From Prevotella sp. (GTDB taxonomy: Bacteria > Bacteroidota > Bacteroidia > Bacteroidales > Bacteroidaceae): 43,066 bases of DNA. The stretch covers positions 1-43,066 of the forward strand of contig JAFVGN010000053.1 of assembly GCA_017474925.1 (NCBI GenBank), in the 5' to 3' direction. Shown piece after piece: positions 1-5,239 of the stretch. The position numbers and the translations under genes are program-made. The number at the start of each line of letters is the position of its first letter. The stretch's first letter is position 1. The notes under the pieces were generated by a model. It did not search any database. It was not told the DNA's origin and saw nothing but the letters and a program-made list of their open reading frames with translations.

Positions 1-1
1 C

Positions 2-253
2 CGCAAGCTCGTCCTTGAGAACCTGCCAGACTTCAGCAGCATGCTGATGTCGAAGGAATACAAGATGAGCCAGAAGGATTTCGACTTGTGTGTCCTGTTC
101 CGCCTTGGCTTCAAGTCCAAAGAGGTAAGCAACATGCTGGGTCTAACCCAGGGAAGAGTGTCCCAAATCTGCACAAAACTACTCCGTGATGTCTTTAAGA
201 AGGACGAGGGCGGAGCCGCAGAATTAATCAATATTCTCCACGAATGGTGCTAA
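2..253 (+). CDS. C-terminal part of a helix-turn-helix transcriptional regulator (5' end outside window)
   Basis: The reading frame is open from base 2 to the stop at 251-253, so this is the 3' part of a longer gene; the first ATG (41) is internal. The visible 83 residues end in a LuxR/sigma-region-4-like helix-turn-helix: 'SQKDFDLCVLFRLGFKSKEV' followed by 'SNMLGLTQGRVSQICTKLL'. This arrangement, an acidic 'DFDLCVL.RLGF' helix before the recognition helix, is common at the C-terminus of large Bacteroidetes sensor/regulator proteins whose N-terminal part is periplasmic or TPR-rich. That last point is family knowledge; the N-terminal part cannot be seen here. It probably binds DNA. The target genes are unknown, although the BspA-like genes follow directly downstream on the same strand after a 197-bp gap. 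Confidence 0.6.
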   Translation, partial: RKLVLENLPDFSSMLMSKEYKMSQKDFDLCVLFRLGFKSKEVSNMLGLTQGRVSQICTKLLRDVFKKDEGGAAELINILHEWC

Positions 254-354
254 AAACCGCGTATTTGTATTTTTTAACGAAATCACCAACTCGTTTATTA
301 CAAGTGGTTTACAAAGAAAACTAAACTTTCACTAAAGTCTTTTTCCTCCAAATA

Positions 355-386
355 TTTGGTTCGACGTGGAATTCTTTATAAATTTG
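355..386 (+). promoter_or_regulatory. Bacteroidetes-type promoter for the first BspA-like gene
   Basis: A TTTG (-33 type) at 355-358 is followed after 20 bp by TAAATTTG at 379-386, matching the TAnnTTTG -7 consensus of the Bacteroidetes primary sigma factor. It lies about 65 bp before the ATG at 451. The rest of the 254-450 gap is AT-rich and shows nothing else convincing. Confidence 0.6.
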
Positions 387-450
387 CGGTTGCAAGTTCT
401 ATAACTACTCCGTTTCGTTATTTCAATCATGAAGAAAAATAAATGAAGAT

Positions 451-993
451 ATGAAAAAAGGTATTTTGCTGTTTCTGATTATTCTACTGCCTATTGCTGC
501 AGATGCTTTTACAGGTATTGTGGAGATTAATGGTATCTGGTACCAGGTAAACACCGACAGACAAGAAGCAGAAGTGTTTCCGAGGCAAGACGGAAAACAA
601 TATGAAGGTGAAATCGTCATTCCTACCATCGTCGAATACAATGGCACATCTTGTCATGTGACGAAAATACAAGACCATGCTTTCGCTACCGCCAGTCACC
701 TCACTTCTATTACCATTCCTAATAGCATTAATTCTATTTCTGTAGGTGCATTCTATGGCTGTACTGGACTTACTACTGTAAATTTGGCCGAAGGAATAAG
801 CATTATTGAAGAGCATGCTTTTTCTTATTGCACAAGTCTGTCCTCTATCAATTTACCGTCAAGCATCACTACTATTGGCGAATATGCTTTCTATCATAGT
901 ATTTTGCTAACTTCTGAACTACTCCAAACGAAATCATGGCTATTTTTCTTGCTTCATTCGAAACTAAGCCCTATCTTTGCAATAAATTTTTGA
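451..993 (+). CDS. BspA-like leucine-rich repeat protein, probably C-terminally truncated
   Basis: A 180-residue exported protein. Residues 1-19 are a signal peptide (MKKGILLFLIILLPIAADA). After a short beta-rich N-terminal part there are about three 23-residue LRR_5 (BspA/Treponema pallidum type) units with the 'AF..C..L..I..P.S...I' pattern. After 'GEYAFYHS' (about residue 147) the pattern is lost and the last ~33 residues are unlike any LRR unit. The expected C-terminal cap ('TLYVP.G....Y....W..F..I') and sorting tail seen in the neighbouring genes are missing. The non-LRR tail runs through the likely promoter of the next gene (949-979). I infer a deletion that joined a truncated LRR gene to intergenic DNA. 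It may still be expressed from the promoter at 355-386 but is likely decayed. Confidence 0.65.
   Translation: MKKGILLFLIILLPIAADAFTGIVEINGIWYQVNTDRQEAEVFPRQDGKQYEGEIVIPTIVEYNGTSCHVTKIQDHAFATASHLTSITIPNSINSISVGAFYGCTGLTTVNLAEGISIIEEHAFSYCTSLSSINLPSSITTIGEYAFYHSILLTSELLQTKSWLFFLLHSKLSPIFAINF
949..979 (+). promoter_or_regulatory. Promoter of the second BspA-like gene, inside the 3' end of the first
   Basis: TTG at 949-951, a 20-bp spacer and TATCTTTG at 972-979 fit the Bacteroidetes -33/-7 pattern well. It lies 40 bp before the ATG at 1019 and overlaps the degenerate tail of the 451-993 reading frame. Confidence 0.6.
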
Positions 994-1018
994 ATATAAT
1001 TGACATTTGATTAAGACA

Positions 1019-2239
1019 ATGATGATGAAGAAACAACTGCTTATACTTATTCTGATGATGCTACCATTAGTGGCAAGTGCGCACGACATTGAGGTCAAGA
1101 ATGCCGACGGCGTTACCATTTATTACAATTACACCAATGATGGTACAGAACTGGCGGTTACTTTCCGTGGTCCATCATACTACACAGACTATCCTGATGA
1201 ATATATGGGTAAGGTAGTAATTCCCCAGGAAGTAACCTATATGAACAAGACCCTTAAAGTGACCAGCATTGGCGAATATGCTTTCGGCTATTGCACAGAG
1301 CTCACCTCCGTGACCATTCCCAACAGCGTGACGAGTATGGGCGAAGGTGTTTTCCACCAGTGCTCTGGTCTAACCTCCGTGACCATCCCCAACAGCGTGA
1401 CGAGTATGGGCGAAAGTGTTTTCTCTTGTTGTTTTGGCCTAACCTCCGTGACCATCTCCAATGGTGTGACGAGCATCAGTAAGGGTACTTTCGATAATTG
1501 CTATCGCCTTACCTCTCTTAACATTCCCAATAGCGTAACGAGCATTGGCGATTATGCTTTCTATGGCTGCTCTAGACTAACCTCCGTGACCATCCCCAAC
1601 AGTGTGACGAGCATTGGCGATTATGCTTTCGTTGGATGTTCTAGTATTACCACAGTGACCATCCCCAACAGTGTGACGAGCATTGGCGATGGTGCATTCA
1701 GGGGTTGTTCTGTCCTTGCCTCCGTTACCATTCCCAACAGTATAACGAGCATCGGCAATTATACTTTCCAAAACTGCTCTGACCTAACCTCAGTCACCAT
1801 CCCCAACAGCGTGACGAACATTGGTGAATATGTTTTTCAGAACTGCTATAAGCTCAAATCTATCACCATCCCCAACAGCGTGACAAGTTTGGGCAAGAAT
1901 GCTTTCGATGGCTTAACCCTCTCTACTATTGTTTCACAGATAGAGAATCCATTTGAAATTTATGGTTCGACAGGTGCGACACCGTATTTGAGCATCTTTA
2001 CAGTTGAAACATTCAACAATGCTACACTGTATGTACCAGAAGGTAGTATCGATAAATACAAAACAACGGAGGGGTGGAAAGACTTTAAAAATATTGTAGA
2101 GGGTATTCCTTCTGGAATAAAGGGTATTCTTTTAAATAATGACAAGGATAGTCCTATATATGACATCAATGGTAGAAGATTGGAAGTTCCACAAAGGGGT
2201 ATCAACATCATTAATGGCAAAAAGGTCGTGAGTAAGTGA
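1019..2239 (+). CDS. BspA-like leucine-rich repeat surface protein
   Basis: A signal peptide (MMMKKQLLILILMMLPLVASA) is followed by nine uninterrupted 23-residue LRR_5 units of the form 'VTSIGDYAFYGCSRLTSVTI' plus 'PNS', then a cap ('ATLYVPEGSIDKYKTTEGW') and a C-terminal tail 'YDINGRRLEVPQRGINIING' ending KKVVSK. In Tannerella and Prevotella, proteins of this family sit on the cell surface and bind host matrix or other bacteria; that role is family knowledge, not shown here. The tail resembles type IX-secretion or surface-sorting tails of Prevotella. The frame is open from a TTG at 1007, but three consecutive ATG codons at 1019-1027 give a normal signal peptide, so I start at 1019. The repeat DNA is strikingly homogeneous. 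Confidence 0.85.
   Translation: MMMKKQLLILILMMLPLVASAHDIEVKNADGVTIYYNYTNDGTELAVTFRGPSYYTDYPDEYMGKVVIPQEVTYMNKTLKVTSIGEYAFGYCTELTSVTIPNSVTSMGEGVFHQCSGLTSVTIPNSVTSMGESVFSCCFGLTSVTISNGVTSISKGTFDNCYRLTSLNIPNSVTSIGDYAFYGCSRLTSVTIPNSVTSIGDYAFVGCSSITTVTIPNSVTSIGDGAFRGCSVLASVTIPNSITSIGNYTFQNCSDLTSVTIPNSVTNIGEYVFQNCYKLKSITIPNSVTSLGKNAFDGLTLSTIVSQIENPFEIYGSTGATPYLSIFTVETFNNATLYVPEGSIDKYKTTEGWKDFKNIVEGIPSGIKGILLNNDKDSPIYDINGRRLEVPQRGINIINGKKVVSK
1259..1879 (+). repeat. Nine tandem 69-bp units encoding LRRs
   Basis: Nine in-frame 69-bp units start at the Val of 'VTSIGEYAF' and end before the partial unit at 1880. Several share long near-identical stretches around 'acctccgtgaccatcccc' followed by 'aacagcgtgacgag'. 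They code for the LRR array and are not a CRISPR. Confidence 0.85.
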
Positions 2240-2241
2240 GA

Positions 2242-2268
2242 GAAGAACAAAGCCTGCTTGAGTTCTTC
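2242..2268 (+). terminator. Weak hairpin after the BspA-like gene
   Basis: GAAGAAC (2242-2248) can pair with GTTCTTC (2262-2268) across a 13-base loop just after the stop codon. No T-run follows, so a terminator function is only a suggestion. Confidence 0.2.
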
Positions 2269-2337
2269 AGTTCCGATCATGGGGTCGCCGATCATGGCTA
2301 TCTCATGCTGTGGGGAATTGAATAGTTACAAAACTTC

Positions 2338-2345
2338 TATCTTTG
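2338..2345 (+). promoter_or_regulatory. -7 box (TATCTTTG) left of the RAYT-like element
   Basis: TATCTTTG matches TAnnTTTG, with a TTG at 2318-2320 about 17 bp upstream. An ATG at 2353 follows 7 bases later but its frame closes inside the left inverted repeat of the element. It may be the orphaned promoter of the gene whose tail survives at 2732-2841. Confidence 0.35.
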
Positions 2346-2363
2346 TATTAAAATGTTAATTCA

Positions 2364-2390
2364 CGTAGATCGGGGGACGGTTCTATGATC
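2364..2390 (+). repeat. Left inverted end of the RAYT-like element
   Basis: 27 bp, 25 of which match the reverse complement of 2705-2731; contains 'ggggacggttct'. Confidence 0.8.
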
Positions 2391-2444
2391 TGTTATAAAT
2401 CATTAAAGGTTTACGAAGTATGCTGACATATTACAATAATTATG

Positions 2445-2452
2445 TACCTTTG
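2445..2452 (+). promoter_or_regulatory. -7 box (TACCTTTG) of the transposase remnant
   Basis: TACCTTTG lies 21 bases before the ATG at 2474, inside the element. It suggests the parent element carried its own promoter. Confidence 0.45.
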
Positions 2453-2473
2453 GTGCAACTTAAAACAATAAAT

Positions 2474-2725
2474 ATGCCCAGACAAGCACGCAAGACAAGC
2501 GGCACAGGTATCTACCACGTAATGCTGCGTGGTATTAACCGGCAAGACATCTTTGAGGATGATGAGGACTACATGAAGTTTCTGCAAAGTCTTCATCAGT
2601 TGGTGGAATGCTATGACGAGTGCGGCTACAGGATGCGAGCAGGATTCAGACAGCTGGCCCGAATAACGGGCATCAGTTACGGGATTATTCAAAGAGTAGC
2701 AACGGATCAGAGAACCGTCCCCTGA
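2474..2725 (+). pseudogene. Internally deleted REP-associated tyrosine (Y1) transposase
   Basis: The start 'MPRQARKTSGTGIYHVMLRG' continuing into 'INRQDIFEDDEDYMKFLQSL' is the typical N-terminus of Bacteroidetes RAYT/Y1 transposases (IS200-related, single-strand DNA HUH nucleases). After residue ~51 ('VECYDECG') the protein jumps directly to a C-terminal helix-turn-helix segment 'GFRQLARITGISYGIIQRV'. The central part, which should hold the HUH motif and catalytic tyrosine, is missing, leaving 83 residues where the family normally has roughly two hundred. The frame was kept across the deletion and the stop falls inside the right inverted repeat. The ATG at 2474 is chosen over the upstream one at 2420 because family members begin MPRQ/MARP and because of the -7 box at 2445. 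Confidence 0.75.
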
Positions 2726-2731
2726 TCTACG
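2705..2731 (-). repeat. Right inverted end of the RAYT-like element
   Basis: Reverse complement of 2364-2390 with two mismatches; contains 'agaaccgtcccc' and the stop codon of the transposase remnant. Confidence 0.8.
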
Positions 2732-2841
2732 GAGATGTGATTCTTGGTCAAGGTAATATATCTTTGAAAGCAGGATTCACAAAAATTAAAAATTCCACAA
2801 CAGTGCCATTAGGCACAACACTTAAAATAGAAAATAATTAA
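2732..2841 (+). pseudogene. 3' remnant of a secreted protein gene next to the element
   Basis: Immediately after the right end of the element an open frame reads 'GDVILGQGNISLKAGFTKIK' then 'NSTTVPLGTTLKIENN' and stops at 2839-2841. The repeated 'V.LG.G.I.LKAGF..I' pattern resembles the beta-rich tails of Bacteroidetes secreted proteins. No start codon, signal peptide or upstream body exists in this frame; it runs back only into the element. I infer a gene whose 5' part was lost when the element arrived or through later deletion. Confidence 0.4.
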
Positions 2842-2868
2842 AAATAATAAAAATATATAAGAAATTCA

Positions 2869-2897
2869 TTGATTGTAAAAAAACATTCGTATTTTTG
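2869..2897 (+). promoter_or_regulatory. Promoter of the 2929 secreted-protein gene
   Basis: TTG at 2869-2871, an 18-bp gap, then TATTTTTG at 2890-2897 (TAnnTTTG). It ends 31 bases before the ATG at 2929. Confidence 0.5.
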
Positions 2898-2928
2898 TAT
2901 CAATTATCATTAAATAGTTACAATATTT

Positions 2929-3648
2929 ATGGGAAAGAAAACATTTCTAATGTTGTTGCTTTGCATCTCATGTTCTATACATGCGATATCACAAACGTAC
3001 TATTATTACTACCAGGGAAGGAAAATTCCTCTAACCCTAAATGAAAACAAAGTATGTATCAGTATTCCCAAAACATGTGAATCAACAAGCGAAAGAATTC
3101 AAACAAATGTTCAGATTCTGGTTACGATTAAAAATGAGAATTTTGACATATTTGTAATTACGCAGTCAGATTTTGAGAAGTTAACCTCACTGGATTTTTG
3201 GGAAGAAGATGCAAAGTCTGTGATATTATCCTCACTTTATTTTACAGAGAATGACCAAGAGGTTGTTTCAACTCCTTACCTGAATGTACGACTTAAAAAG
3301 GAGGAGGATGAAGACTTACTGACCTTATATGCAGAGAAGTATAAACTCAATATTGTTAATAATAGCCCTTTAATGCCTTTATGGTACATCCTGTCTGTCA
3401 CTCTAGAAAGTGAAAAAAGCCCATTGGAGTGTGCAAATGAAATATTTGAAAGTGGGGATTTTGCAACATCAGTACCAGACCTTGCTTCTATCGCGTCTAT
3501 AGAGATAGAGTCGACTGTTCCCAACATTACCACTCTGACTACAGGGGAATCATCAGAGATTTACGATCTCCAAGGCCGCCGCATGCAACCTGAAGAGTTA
3601 CATAAGGGCATCTATATCCAGAACGGAAAGAAGTTTGTTGTAGAATAG
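2929..3648 (+). CDS. Secreted protein of unknown function with Prevotella sorting-like tail
   Basis: 239 residues. Residues 1-21 form a signal peptide (MGKKTFLMLLLCISCSIHAIS). The body (about 22-205) has no repeat or motif I recognise; it contains a conspicuous tyrosine run 'TYYYYYQGRK' just after cleavage and an acidic 'KKEEDEDLLTLYAEKY' stretch. The C-terminus 'IYDLQGRRMQPEELHKGIYI' followed by QNGKKFVVE is the same type of tail as in the 3785 gene, and the last 50 bp of the two genes are identical. The tail suggests export past the inner membrane and probably to the cell surface by the type IX pathway or a relative; that is inference. It has its own promoter and is not in an operon with its neighbours. 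Confidence 0.75.
   Translation: MGKKTFLMLLLCISCSIHAISQTYYYYYQGRKIPLTLNENKVCISIPKTCESTSERIQTNVQILVTIKNENFDIFVITQSDFEKLTSLDFWEEDAKSVILSSLYFTENDQEVVSTPYLNVRLKKEEDEDLLTLYAEKYKLNIVNNSPLMPLWYILSVTLESEKSPLECANEIFESGDFATSVPDLASIASIEIESTVPNITTLTTGESSEIYDLQGRRMQPEELHKGIYIQNGKKFVVE
3598..3647 (+). repeat. 50-bp exact direct repeat, copy 1 (3' end of the 2929 gene)
   Basis: Identical to 5042-5091. It begins 'ttacataagggcatctatat' and encodes the tail 'LHKGIYIQNGKKFVVE'. The flanking bases differ at both edges. Confidence 0.85.
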
Positions 3649-3749
3649 GTTCAGGAAACCCAAAATCCTTTCATAGGATCAAAGTGGTCAATTATATTGC
3701 ATAATAAAAGAGGACATAAAAAACATTATTATGAAAAAGAATGCATTAT

Positions 3750-3757
3750 TATATTTG
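3750..3757 (+). promoter_or_regulatory. -7 box (TATATTTG) of the 3785 gene
   Basis: TATATTTG fits TAnnTTTG and ends 27 bases before the ATG at 3785. No clear -33 box is visible. Confidence 0.45.
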
Positions 3758-3784
3758 CATTAAAAATTACAATTTGCTGAAATC

Positions 3785-5092
3785 ATGAAAAGAATACTAT
3801 CTTTAATTTTGGCTATTGTGCCGTTGATAAATATGGCACAAAGCACAACCAGATTCGTGGAACAGGGTAAGTGCTGGCACATGCACTATTCAGATCCTGA
3901 GATGTACCCAGAAGTTGAATATGATTTCACATATTATTTGGATGGCGACACAATAATAGGCGGACAAACCTGTACAAAATTTTATGTAGAGAACCAGCAT
4001 GGGGATGGTACCGTGGAATATCTTGCTGGGTTTTTCGAAAAGGAAAAGGACAAAGAAGTTTACTTTATACCAAAAGGTAGCGAAAAAGCATTTCTCTTGT
4101 ATGACTTTAGTGCAGAGGAAGGCAGTTCTGTCGTCATTGATGACTTTATTCATCCTGGCGAATTTACCCAACAAATGAATGTCCAGATATCGGAAAACAA
4201 AACATTTCTGGGAGTAAATCGAAATTTCCAGAGAGTATATAGGGAAAAGAATGAAAAACGCTTTCCCTCTGGATGGTGGATTGAAGGTATAGGCAGCGAG
4301 CTTGGTCCTATCAATACTTGGGGCTTTGAGGCTGTAGGCTTTCCCTCAATACTTGTCAGTTGCAATGTTGGGGACAAAATCCTGTTTAACATCTCGGCTT
4401 TCCGAGAAGCTATAAGACAAGAGTATATGGATCCTCAGACGAAGGTCATCTACACCTATGAGCCTGGTAGCGGGAAGGCAATGGTCAAGAAGGGACGTGT
4501 CTATGCACGGGGAGGAGTTGACGAGGAATTGGAAGAGATTCATGAACCTGGCAGCCCTGATGCAACAGGTGATATAACAATACTGAGCAGTTTCACCGTT
4601 GACGGGCAAGAATATATAGTTACCCACATTGGTGACCTCGCATTTTATGATTGTGGTAAAATCACCTCCGTGTCTCTTCCTGAGAGTCTGTTATCGATTG
4701 GAGGACGTTCTTTTGTTGGCTGCTATTTTACCAATGTTGAGATCCCGAAGTCTGTCACATCAATAGGTGAATGGGCCTTTGAAGAATCGAAATTGGTTTC
4801 AGTTGTTTCACACATAGAGGAGCCTTTTATAACTTATGGTTTTGGAGAGTCTAAATCCAAAGCTACACTTTATGTCCCCAAAGGGTGTGAAGCAAGATAC
4901 AGCGCAACAAAGGGATGGAATATCTTTGCGAAGATTGTGGAAATGGGCACAACAGGCATTCTGTCTCCTGAAAGCAATGGGCAAGAGAATACTAAAGAGT
5001 CCGTCTACGACCTTCAGGGCCGCCGCATACAACCAGAAGCATTACATAAGGGCATCTATATCCAGAACGGAAAGAAGTTTGTTGTAGAATAA
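3785..5092 (+). CDS. Secreted protein with C-terminal BspA-like LRRs and sorting-like tail
   Basis: 435 residues with a signal peptide (MKRILSLILAIVPLINMAQS). Residues ~20-215 form an unrecognised domain rich in aromatic and acidic residues ('EQGKCWHMHYSDPEMYPEVE'), of a kind seen in front of LRR_5 repeats in Prevotella. From ~260 on there are two to three degenerate LRR_5 units ('IGDLAFYDCGKITSVSLPES', 'IGEWAFEESKLVSVV'), a cap ('ATLYVPKGCEARYSATKGW') and the tail 'VYDLQGRRIQPEALHKGIYI' + QNGKKFVVE. It is much poorer in repeats than the 1019 gene, so the N-terminal domain is probably the working part. It is likely exported to the surface. Function unknown; adhesion or ligand binding is possible. 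Confidence 0.8.
   Translation: MKRILSLILAIVPLINMAQSTTRFVEQGKCWHMHYSDPEMYPEVEYDFTYYLDGDTIIGGQTCTKFYVENQHGDGTVEYLAGFFEKEKDKEVYFIPKGSEKAFLLYDFSAEEGSSVVIDDFIHPGEFTQQMNVQISENKTFLGVNRNFQRVYREKNEKRFPSGWWIEGIGSELGPINTWGFEAVGFPSILVSCNVGDKILFNISAFREAIRQEYMDPQTKVIYTYEPGSGKAMVKKGRVYARGGVDEELEEIHEPGSPDATGDITILSSFTVDGQEYIVTHIGDLAFYDCGKITSVSLPESLLSIGGRSFVGCYFTNVEIPKSVTSIGEWAFEESKLVSVVSHIEEPFITYGFGESKSKATLYVPKGCEARYSATKGWNIFAKIVEMGTTGILSPESNGQENTKESVYDLQGRRIQPEALHKGIYIQNGKKFVVE
5042..5091 (+). repeat. 50-bp exact direct repeat, copy 2 (3' end of the 3785 gene)
   Basis: Identical to 3598-3647; encodes the shared C-terminal tail. Confidence 0.85.
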
Positions 5093-5135
5093 GATCAGAA
5101 AACAAAAATCTTGATGAGAAAAGTGTAGGAAGATG

Positions 5136-5198
5136 TTTCTTTCGGAGTAATGAAAATTTCTTTCGGAGTAATCGAAATTACTCTCGGAGTATTTTATA
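5136..5198. repeat. Three 21-bp tandem units in the convergent intergenic region
   Basis: Units start at 5136, 5157 and 5178. The first two differ only near their end ('tttctttcggagtaat' shared), the third is more diverged ('ctcggagta' shared). GAGTAAT (5166-5172) pairs with ATTACTC (5177-5183) across CGAA, giving a 7-bp hairpin between two convergent genes. It could act as a two-way terminator, although there is no strong T-run. Confidence 0.6.
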
Positions 5199-5220
5199 AC
5201 CCTGCCAATTCATCAATAAC

Positions 5221-5239
5221 TGTAGTGTCACACACTACA
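5221..5239 (-). terminator. Hairpin at the 3' end of the minus-strand corrinoid operon
   Basis: TGTAGTGT (5221-5228) and ACACTACA (5232-5239) form an 8-bp stem with a 3-base loop that covers the stop codon of the CbiG-CobM gene. No T-run follows on the minus strand, so it may serve in 3'-end protection rather than termination. Confidence 0.35.

Larger units (their letters stand above)
2364..2731 (+). mobile_element. 368-bp miniature element with inverted ends derived from a REP-associated transposase
   Basis: A 27-bp sequence at 2364-2390 reappears inverted at 2705-2731 with 25 of 27 positions matching by hand count. The shared core is 'ggggacggttct', a motif I know from REP-type repeats linked to Y1 (RAYT/IS200-like) transposases. 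Between the ends lies a deleted transposase gene (2474-2725) with its own TAnnTTTG box. With most of the catalytic domain gone the copy cannot move itself; it could only be mobilised by a full-length enzyme elsewhere in the genome. Confidence 0.75.

Noticed and set aside
429-446. Five-codon frame ATGAAGAAAAATAAATGA just before the BspA-like start at 451
   Set aside because: It looks like a leader minicistron but is too short and A-rich to tell from chance.
1259-1879. Regular repeats that could be mistaken for a CRISPR array
   Set aside because: The 69-bp units are contiguous and coding, with no spacers and no cas genes.
3731-3763. Short frame MKKNALLYLH before the 3785 gene
   Set aside because: It overlaps the -7 box at 3750-3757, so it would lie upstream of the transcript start.
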